A stretch of DNA of 5,415 bases from assembly GCA_030603465.1 (NCBI GenBank), contig JAUVXT010000184.1:1-5415 (forward strand), given 5' to 3'. Origin of the DNA: Deltaproteobacteria bacterium (GTDB lineage: Bacteria; Desulfobacterota; Syntrophia; Syntrophales; UBA2210). The number at the start of each line of letters is the position of its first letter. Position 1 is the stretch's first letter. The notes under the pieces are model-generated. The model ran no database searches. It saw nothing but the letters and a program-made list of their open reading frames with translations, and had not been told where the DNA came from. Below are positions 1 to 4,217 of the stretch, piece after piece. The position numbers and the translations under genes were made by a program.

Positions 1-65
1 ACAAACCCAAAAAAAGCATACATATGAGGCGACAGCGCCTTGAATTTTTCCAGCGTGTCTATCAT
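1..65 (-). CDS. Possible 5' end of an unrecognised gene, cut by the window edge
   Basis: On the minus strand an ATG at 65 opens a frame that stays open to the window edge, giving 21 codons beginning MIDTLEKFKALSPHMYAFFG. It would be the next gene after the AlbA_2 regulator in the same direction, about 145 bases downstream of its stop. There is no convincing Shine-Dalgarno before the ATG. A TTGACA hexamer lies 26 bases upstream, but I see no matching -10. The peptide has a believable composition, yet I recognise no family in it, and 21 open codons prove little. It does not look like the HsdR N-terminus one might expect beside a former type I R-M operon. Confidence 0.3.
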   Translation of the reverse strand, partial: MIDTLEKFKALSPHMYAFFGF

Positions 66-210
66 GACTAGTTCTTAAAATTCTTTTGTCAAAGAGCACT
101 TAGGTGATACAGTTACTAAACTATTATGACACAGTTTCAAGTTGCGGGGAATCTCCGATTGGTAAGAAAAATTTTTTTATTCGCTCAATATCACCAACAT
201 TTCCCCTGGG

Positions 211-1548
211 CTACTCCTTTAGTATTTTCCAGTAACCGCCTTTGGCCGGACCTATGCGTTCAAGAACTCCATCTTTTTTAAGGCGCATAATTTGCCATTC
301 AATACCTTTTTGTGTAATTCCTATCCTATTGGACATTTCCTTGATGGAAATGGAGGTATCCTTTGAAATCAGTCTCAGAATTTTCTCCCTAGTTTTCTCC
401 CTAGTTTTCTCCCTAGTTTTCCGGGTAGCCTTATCCTGCGAGTCGGGAATGATTCCCTTAAACAACAGCATGATACCGGATGGTTCATAATCAAAAACGG
501 GGAGATGAGCGCCATGCTGTTTACATTCGTTATGTATTTTTTCTATCCCGCGTCCCCAGGCTTCAATTAGGCCGGTTCGGAAAAAAGCGTTGGCAATCAA
601 TGGATTAAAAGGTTGAGATGAATGTTTTTCCAGCAATCGCTCCACTGTCCAGTTCTCGGGAAGACGGCCATTGTTCCAAAAATAGATCTTGTCTTCATAA
701 ACGCTGATTTGAATAGGAACACCACTGCTGTAATCTTTGTGGATAATAGCATTGAGCAGGGCTTCCCGCAATGCCGGTACGGGGAAAAGATATCGTTCCA
801 CCCGCTGAATCCCCTCATAACTGATATATGCCTTCATGTATTTTGTCAGCAGCAGATCGATGGTGTTATCCACCTGCTGAAACAGGTTGCCGTGAATCTC
901 ATCCTGATAGATCAGATCGGAATCTGTTTTGAAAAACCCGATTTTCACATAGGCTCCCGTAACATACTGCTCTGGATCTTCATGAAACAGGAGCGCTGCC
1001 GCCCTTTTCAGGTAGGGGCCTTCGACAAGATGCAGTTTCCTTAACAGCACGTCCCTGTTTTCCTGCAATACCGAATCTTCCAGGCGCTTGCTTTTGACGG
1101 CTTTCCCCGCAAAAAGCTCAAACGCTTTTTCCTCAAGAGATTCGGGCAATAAATTCGGCACCGGAACACCGTCCCAATGCAGGCCATATTTTTTCAGAAG
1201 AAAGGCATTAAGGGCTGCACCCTTGAGTTCCTGCTTGGTGCTTCCACTGCGATAATGGTATTGTCCTTTATGGCTCACCGGGTAGGGATAAGGGTCAACG
1301 ACTATTTCAAGGTATTCTTTTGAATCTTCGGATTTCAAATTCACGTCAACGATAATTCCGAGGATATCCCTGACTTTGTTGGGAATGTCTTCGAGAAGTC
1401 TCCCGGCATTATCAACGCCGGCTATAATCCCTTTGTCGTTTTTGCCGATAACGAGTGTTCCACCGGCGGCATTGGCAAAGCCGCAGATCCACTTGATATA
1501 CTCATCCCGCCAGGACGATTTCCATTCTATATTCTGTTTTTCTTTCAT
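211..1548 (-). CDS. AlbA_2 / GHKL-ATPase / winged-helix protein ('RecG-like' putative transcriptional regulator)
   Basis: A 445-residue cytosolic protein with three recognisable parts. Residues ~5-120 are an AlbA_2 (Schlafen AAA_4-like) putative nucleic-acid-binding domain: IEWK at 7-10, ICGFANAAGGTLVIGKND at 21-38 and YRSGSTKQELKG at 99-110. Residues ~255-365 are a GHKL-type ATP-binding domain (HATPase_c_4): N-box REALLNAIIHKDYS at 261-274, NNG at 292-294 and RTGLIEAWGRGIEKI at 324-338. Residues ~388-440 form a winged helix, joined by a charged hinge of three KTRE repeats. Proteins of this build are often labelled 'ATP-dependent DNA helicase RecG-related', but no helicase motif is present. 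The precise biochemical role of the family is not settled; members are common inside type I R-M operons. Here the ATG overlaps by ATGA the TGA that ends the hsdS remnant, so the gene was translationally coupled to hsdS. GGAAGG lies about 11 bases upstream as a weak ribosome site. The frame is intact although the R-M genes are gone. Confidence 0.9.
   Translation of the reverse strand: MKEKQNIEWKSSWRDEYIKWICGFANAAGGTLVIGKNDKGIIAGVDNAGRLLEDIPNKVRDILGIIVDVNLKSEDSKEYLEIVVDPYPYPVSHKGQYHYRSGSTKQELKGAALNAFLLKKYGLHWDGVPVPNLLPESLEEKAFELFAGKAVKSKRLEDSVLQENRDVLLRKLHLVEGPYLKRAAALLFHEDPEQYVTGAYVKIGFFKTDSDLIYQDEIHGNLFQQVDNTIDLLLTKYMKAYISYEGIQRVERYLFPVPALREALLNAIIHKDYSSGVPIQISVYEDKIYFWNNGRLPENWTVERLLEKHSSQPFNPLIANAFFRTGLIEAWGRGIEKIHNECKQHGAHLPVFDYEPSGIMLLFKGIIPDSQDKATRKTREKTREKTREKILRLISKDTSISIKEMSNRIGITQKGIEWQIMRLKKDGVLERIGPAKGGYWKILKE
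385..420 (-). repeat. Three perfect 12-bp tandem repeats coding KTRE x3 in the AlbA_2 protein hinge
   Basis: The unit ctccctagtttt (plus strand) occurs three times without a mismatch, preceded by a further tttt at 381-384. It is followed by a degenerate fourth unit at 421-432. On the coding strand each unit gives Lys-Thr-Arg-Glu, residues 377-388, between the ATP-binding domain and the winged helix. The unit is a multiple of three, so slippage would change hinge length by four residues without a frameshift. Confidence 0.9.
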
Positions 1549-1715
1549 GCCAGGCGTGTCCTTCCGGTGAGTAGTTCCTGCATCATCCCTTATTTGATCT
1601 GCTTGTATTTCTCCAATTTGGTTTCCAGTGTCGCTATCTCGGCGTCCATGCCGCCTCTTAATTCATCGCAACTCGACCAGAGGGAACTGTATAATTCTGA
1701 TTTCTTTAGTGCCAT
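1545..1715 (-). pseudogene. hsdM-hsdS (remnant): Type I R-M scar: hsdM start fused in frame to hsdS end, with a stop codon
   Basis: From the ATG at 1715 the first 25 codons read as the conserved N-terminus of a type I methyltransferase subunit, MALKKSELYSSLWSSCDELR then GGMDA. The next codons read EIATLETKLEKYKQIK, the C-terminal coiled-coil tail of a specificity subunit. A TAA at 1590-1592 ends this 41-residue frame. Reading through it gives GMMQELLTGRTRLA and a TGA at 1545-1547, which is the usual HsdS C-terminal end (KQGMMQELLTGR), so TAA replaces the expected CAA (Gln). The junction lies in MDA (1641-1649), a tripeptide present both in HsdM after GG and in many HsdS tails (MDAEIA). A deletion between short identical sequences would thus have removed nearly all of hsdM and hsdS. 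No methyltransferase or target-recognition domain remains. The 41-residue peptide could still be made but is unlikely to have a restriction function. Confidence 0.85.
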
Positions 1716-1855
1716 TTTTCACTTTCCGCTTCTTGAGAACATTGGATTGGTTCTTATTACCATAGGAGCAACTCATTTTCTACATAAAGACCCCTGAAAT
1801 AGCCGCGACATATGCACATAACCCCCCCCGCCACTGAATGTGAAAAGGCACTGAA

Positions 1856-1883
1856 ATGATACGCCTATTACACAAAAAGTCAA
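1856..1883 (-). promoter_or_regulatory. Sigma70-like promoter of the former hsd operon
   Basis: On the minus strand TTGACT (1883-1878, 5 of 6 match) and TATCAT (1861-1856, 5 of 6 match) are separated by 16 bases. Transcription would start near 1849, leaving a leader of about 134 bases before the hsdM-remnant ATG. It probably once drove hsdM-hsdS and now drives the scar plus the AlbA_2 gene. Found by eye only. Confidence 0.5.
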
Positions 1884-1936
1884 GGAATTAATTGTAGTTG
1901 GTGGGAGGTGTTATGGTATTGTAACTACTTACAAAC

Positions 1937-1964
1937 AAAATGGCGGAAGTGCATGGGAATCGAA
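1937..1964. repeat. 28-bp direct repeat, copy 1 (3' end of tRNA-Sec; att-like)
   Basis: This is identical over 28 bases to 3941-3968, in the same orientation. On the minus strand it runs from the tRNA T-loop (TTCGATTCCC) through the 3' acceptor strand and CCA to four T just outside the gene. The T-loop-to-CCA segment is the classic attachment core of integrases that use tRNA genes, and selC is a well-known island site. No integrase gene is seen in the window. Confidence 0.85.
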
Positions 1965-2045
1965 CCCACCTGAGACGCTGTTAACGCCCCACACCGGATT
2001 TGAAGTCCGGGAAGGAAGCATTAAGGATACTGTCCCTGCAATTCC
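1941..2045 (-). tRNA. selC: tRNA-Sec (anticodon TCA), with an aberrant D-arm region
   Basis: Read on the minus strand, the 3' two-thirds fit a bacterial selenocysteine tRNA. The anticodon arm is CCGGA-CTTCAAA-TCCGG, with anticodon TCA at 2003-2001. A long variable arm pairs GGGGCG with CGTCTC using two G-U pairs. A 5-bp T-stem carries a TTCGATT loop. An 8-nt acceptor strand GCACTTCC is followed by G and an encoded CCA. The 5' strand GGAATTGC pairs with it at 7 of 8 positions, with one U-C mismatch. The stretch between acceptor and anticodon stem is 27 nt against 19 in E. coli selC as I recall it, and lacks an obvious GG-bearing D-loop; AGGGA/TCCTT or AGGGA/TTCCT could pair. The gene would decode UGA as selenocysteine with SelB. 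It may be functional but unusual, or a pseudo-tRNA whose 5' part was damaged by recombination. The 5' end at 2045 rests on the acceptor pairing. Confidence 0.65.
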
Positions 2046-2068
2046 CGGGTTTATAAATGTTTGTACAA

Positions 2069-2085
2069 TGGTACTATAAGTACCA
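2069..2085 (+). promoter_or_regulatory. Inverted repeat, candidate AbiEi operator over an extended -10
   Basis: TGGTACT-ATA-AGTACCA is a perfect 7-bp inverted repeat with a 3-base centre, 62 bases before the antitoxin ATG. The left arm and centre read TGGTACTAT, which fits an extended -10 (TGnTAnnnT), though no good -35 is visible. Two related GTAC sites flank it: the palindrome TTGTACAA at 2061-2068 and AGGTACT at 2141-2147, directly before the ATG. AbiEi proteins are known to repress their own operon through inverted repeats in the promoter, so this is the natural candidate site. The assignment is inference. Confidence 0.45.
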
Positions 2086-2147
2086 AAGACAGCATAAATA
2101 TAAACTTTCTCTTGCCTTTAGTTTGAAAATATGATTTTTTAGGTACT

Positions 2148-2927
2148 ATGGATACAGAAAAAAAGACAAAAATAAACCGCCTTATCAATCAATGGCCGAA
2201 GGGTACTGTCGGCGTTACCTCGTACCTTACATCCCTTGGCTTTAGTTATGAGCTCCTGAGAAGATATAAGGGAAGTGGTTGGATAGAAAAACTTGAAAGA
2301 AGCGCCTATATCCTTTCGGGAGATGAAATAGACTGGCCGGGCGCTCTTTATACGCTTCAGACTCAACTCTCACTCCATGTCCATGTCGGAGGAAAAACAG
2401 CCCTTGAACTGAAAGGGTATGCCCATTACCTGCCGGCAAAACAGAATAAGGTTTTTATCTACGGTAAACGAGGACTGATACTGCCGGCCTGGTTCAAGGA
2501 AGATCGTTTCAACGTTACATTTGTTGTGAAGCGAACAAATCTCTTCCCCGCGGATAACAGGGAGGGATTTACTGAATTCAAAGAGCGTGATTTTTCGATC
2601 GGAATAGCGGCGCCGGAACGAGCGGCCATGGAGATGCTTCATCTGGTGCCCAGAGAGGTTGGATTCGACGAAGCTCAATTGATCATGGAAAACCTGGTCA
2701 CCCTTCGTCCCGCTGTTGTCCAGAGGTTATTAACGGCATGCAGCTCCGTAAAGGTGAAAAGGCTGTTTCTTTATATGGCGGAGAGACAAGCGCACACCTG
2801 GTTATCGAAGCTGGATTTATCGAAAATCGATCTCGGGAAAGGGAAGCGGATGATCGTGCCGAATGGCCGGTATGACGCAAAATATCAAATAACTGTTCCT
2901 GTTGATCGTGAAGGAATACCTGCATGA
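2148..2927 (+). CDS. abiEi: AbiEi-family type IV antitoxin / transcriptional repressor
   Basis: A 259-residue cytosolic protein with the AbiEi build. An N-terminal winged helix lies at ~5-58 (helices around KINRLINQW and TSYLTSLGFSYELLRRY, wing at GWIEKLERSAYIL). The antitoxin domain follows, with GGKTALELKGYAHYL at 81-95, APERAAMEMLHLVP at 155-168 and a C-terminal GKGKRMIVPNGRYDAKYQIT at 230-249. In the studied AbiE systems the winged helix represses the operon. The C-terminal domain counters the AbiEii toxin without tight binding (type IV antitoxin), and the pair aborts phage infection and stabilises mobile DNA. The ATG at 2148 has only a weak AGG five bases before it; no better in-frame start fits the N-terminal helix. 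The stop overlaps the toxin start by ATGA, so the two are one operon. I judge it intact; the subfamily is probably AbiEi_3-like. Confidence 0.9.
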   Translation: MDTEKKTKINRLINQWPKGTVGVTSYLTSLGFSYELLRRYKGSGWIEKLERSAYILSGDEIDWPGALYTLQTQLSLHVHVGGKTALELKGYAHYLPAKQNKVFIYGKRGLILPAWFKEDRFNVTFVVKRTNLFPADNREGFTEFKERDFSIGIAAPERAAMEMLHLVPREVGFDEAQLIMENLVTLRPAVVQRLLTACSSVKVKRLFLYMAERQAHTWLSKLDLSKIDLGKGKRMIVPNGRYDAKYQITVPVDREGIPA

Positions 2928-3841
2928 TCGATTCCGTATACTTAAAACAAGCCGAATTGCTCCTGCGGATCATTCCGTTAATCGACAGCGAAGCCGTCTT
3001 CGCCCTTAAGGGCGGGACGGCTATCAATTTCTTTGTCCGGGATCTCCCGCGTATCTCCGTCGATATTGACCTTGTGTATCTTCCTATTGGTGAAAGAGAT
3101 TCATCTCTCCGCGAGATAAGCTCTGCTCTTTTCCGGATATCTCAGGGTGTCGAGAACAGGATTCCCGGAACGAAGGTCATTCCCAAAAAAACCAGCGAGC
3201 CCGATCTTTTGAGCGGATTGTTTGTTCAGCGACAGGAGACGATGGTTAAGATCGAACCTAACCTGGTCATACGAGGTTCAGTCTATCCACCTGCAAGAAA
3301 GGTCATCTCCCCGAAAGCTGGCGATCTCTTTGAAATTTCCGTGGAATGTCAAATCCTATCGGAAAATGAACTATATGCAGGTAAAATCTGTGCTGCCCTG
3401 GATCGCCAGCATCCTCGGGACCTCTTCGATATCATGATGCTTCTCAAATATGGCAGCTTCAGCGCCGCCATGCGAAAGGCATTTGTCGTTTACCTGATCA
3501 GCCATGACCGGCCCATGGTAGAAGTTCTCAATCCAGGATTTTTTGATATTCGGCCTGTCTTTGAAACCGAATTTCAAGGCATGACTTTGGAAGAGGTCGC
3601 ATGCGAGGATATGGAAAAGATCAGGGGAAAACTGGTCTCCATGATAGCAAGAGAACTGACCATTCAGGAAAAACGATTCATTGTCTCCGTCAAAGAAGGG
3701 ATGCCTCAGTGGGATCTGATAGGCATTGAAGGGGTTGAGAACCTGCCTGCCGTCAAGTGGAAGCTCTTGAATATAAGGCGAATGAATCCGTCAAAGCATA
3801 ATAAGGCGGTTCGTAAATTGAGAGATTATCTGGGAATATAG
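2924..3841 (+). CDS. abiEii: AbiEii/AbiGii-family nucleotidyltransferase toxin
   Basis: A 305-residue protein with all expected motifs of the AbiEii (DUF1814, MenT-like) nucleotidyltransferase toxins. Motif I is KGGTAIN at 29-35. Motif II is RISVDIDLVY at 43-52, with D47 and D49 as the likely metal ligands. Motif III is VKIEPN at 108-113. Motif IV runs from ELYAGKICAALDRQ (149-162) into HPRDLFD (163-169), with K154 and D166 as likely active residues. AbiEii binds GTP in the founding work, and related MenT toxins add nucleotides to tRNA acceptor ends; the target of this copy cannot be read from sequence. The ATG lies in ATGA with the antitoxin stop, and AAGGA eight bases upstream is a good ribosome site inside the antitoxin gene, so expression is coupled. 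The catalytic residues are present, so it is probably an active toxin. Confidence 0.92.
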   Translation: MIDSVYLKQAELLLRIIPLIDSEAVFALKGGTAINFFVRDLPRISVDIDLVYLPIGERDSSLREISSALFRISQGVENRIPGTKVIPKKTSEPDLLSGLFVQRQETMVKIEPNLVIRGSVYPPARKVISPKAGDLFEISVECQILSENELYAGKICAALDRQHPRDLFDIMMLLKYGSFSAAMRKAFVVYLISHDRPMVEVLNPGFFDIRPVFETEFQGMTLEEVACEDMEKIRGKLVSMIARELTIQEKRFIVSVKEGMPQWDLIGIEGVENLPAVKWKLLNIRRMNPSKHNKAVRKLRDYLGI

Positions 3842-3878
3842 ACTGCCGCTTTTTGTCCGCAACGATTTATCACCGACC

Positions 3879-3914
3879 TTGTCTGTGGCTTTATGAAGGC
3901 AAGACTCCAGACAA
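3879..3914 (+). other. Inverted repeat downstream of the toxin gene
   Basis: TTGTCTG at 3879-3885 and CAGACAA at 3908-3914 pair perfectly over 7 bp, with a 22-base loop. It lies 38 bases after the toxin stop, where a terminator is expected. However, no T-tract follows on the plus strand, so it is at best a weak or factor-assisted terminator or an RNA-stabilising hairpin. Confidence 0.3.
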
Positions 3915-3940
3915 CGTCAGTAGCTTTGACAGATAAATAA

Positions 3941-3968
3941 AAAATGGCGGAAGTGCATGGGAATCGAA
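3941..3968. repeat. 28-bp direct repeat, copy 2 (tRNA-Sec 3' fragment; att-like)
   Basis: An exact copy of 1937-1964, starting 2004 bp from it and in the same orientation. The match to the tRNA stops inside the T-loop: beyond 3968 the sequence (tacatccgct) no longer resembles the tRNA, so this is a 3' fragment and not a second gene. Such fragments mark the far end of an element integrated at a tRNA gene, or the stump of a broken tRNA copy. Confidence 0.85.
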
Positions 3969-4141
3969 TACATCCGCTCAAGAATATATATCAATTAAAT
4001 CATATACTTATGCCGTGTATATTTCTCAAGGTTAAAGTAAAGTTAAAGTTTTATGAAGATTGACTTCTTCCATATAAGCTTGTGTTTCGGCCTCTTTATA
4101 TACTCTAATTTATGTGTTGGTCAAGTGTCTCACTTATATTG
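3969..4141. other. A+T-rich stretch without a gene, between the tRNA fragment and the IS end
   Basis: I see no coding frame of note here. It holds an ATATAC...GTATAT inverted repeat near 4002-4022 and a run of AAAGT repeats (aaagtaaagttaaagtt, near 4033-4051). AAAGT-type repeats beside an attachment core could be arm-type integrase sites, but this is a guess. Confidence 0.4.
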
Positions 4142-4147
4142 TGTCAC

Positions 4148-4191
4148 TAGCACGTAATATGTCCGGTCTTGTAGCACATAAACTGTCCGGT
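4148..4191 (+). repeat. Two 20-bp imperfect direct repeats, 24-bp period, at the IS left end
   Basis: TAGCACGTAATATGTCCGGT at 4148-4167 and TAGCACATAAACTGTCCGGT at 4172-4191 match at 17 of 20 positions. The shared core TGTCCGGT sits just inside the element, so these are plausible transposase-binding sites. A 24-bp period would place them on nearly the same helix face. Confidence 0.7.
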
Positions 4192-4198
4192 TAAAAAG

Positions 4199-4216
4199 GG
4201 TCACCAGGAGGTGACC
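4199..4216 (+). promoter_or_regulatory. Hairpin that buries the transposase Shine-Dalgarno
   Basis: GGTCACC (4199-4205), loop AGGA, GGTGACC (4210-4216) form a perfect 7-bp stem. The strong ribosome site AGGAGGTGA (4206-4214) is split between loop and 3' arm, and the ATG follows one base after the stem. In transcripts entering from outside, the stem would hinder ribosome binding. Several insertion sequences use this kind of hairpin to avoid activation by read-through transcription. Confidence 0.6.
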
Positions 4217-4217
4217 G

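Noticed and set aside
27..40. Short inverted repeat AGGCG-ACAG-CGCCT
   Set aside because: Only 5-bp arms, no T-tract, and inside a possible coding frame.
127..210. 28 more open codons after the AlbA_2 stop codon (minus strand, same frame)
   Set aside because: A run of this length is expected by chance, and the peptide matches no family I know.
385..420. Tandem repeats as a possible CRISPR or iteron array
   Set aside because: Units are 12 bp, directly adjacent without spacers, and in frame within a coding region.
622..1044. 140-codon plus-strand frame opposite the AlbA_2 gene
   Set aside because: It is antisense to a gene with clear domain motifs, has no ribosome site and no recognisable product.
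1567..1797. 76-codon plus-strand frame
   Set aside because: It is the mirror of the hsdM-hsdS remnant and its promoter-side DNA; the opposite strand gives the meaningful peptide.
2370..3027. Minus-strand frames of 102 and 109 codons opposite the AbiE genes
   Set aside because: Shadows of the antitoxin and toxin genes, whose family motifs are unmistakable.
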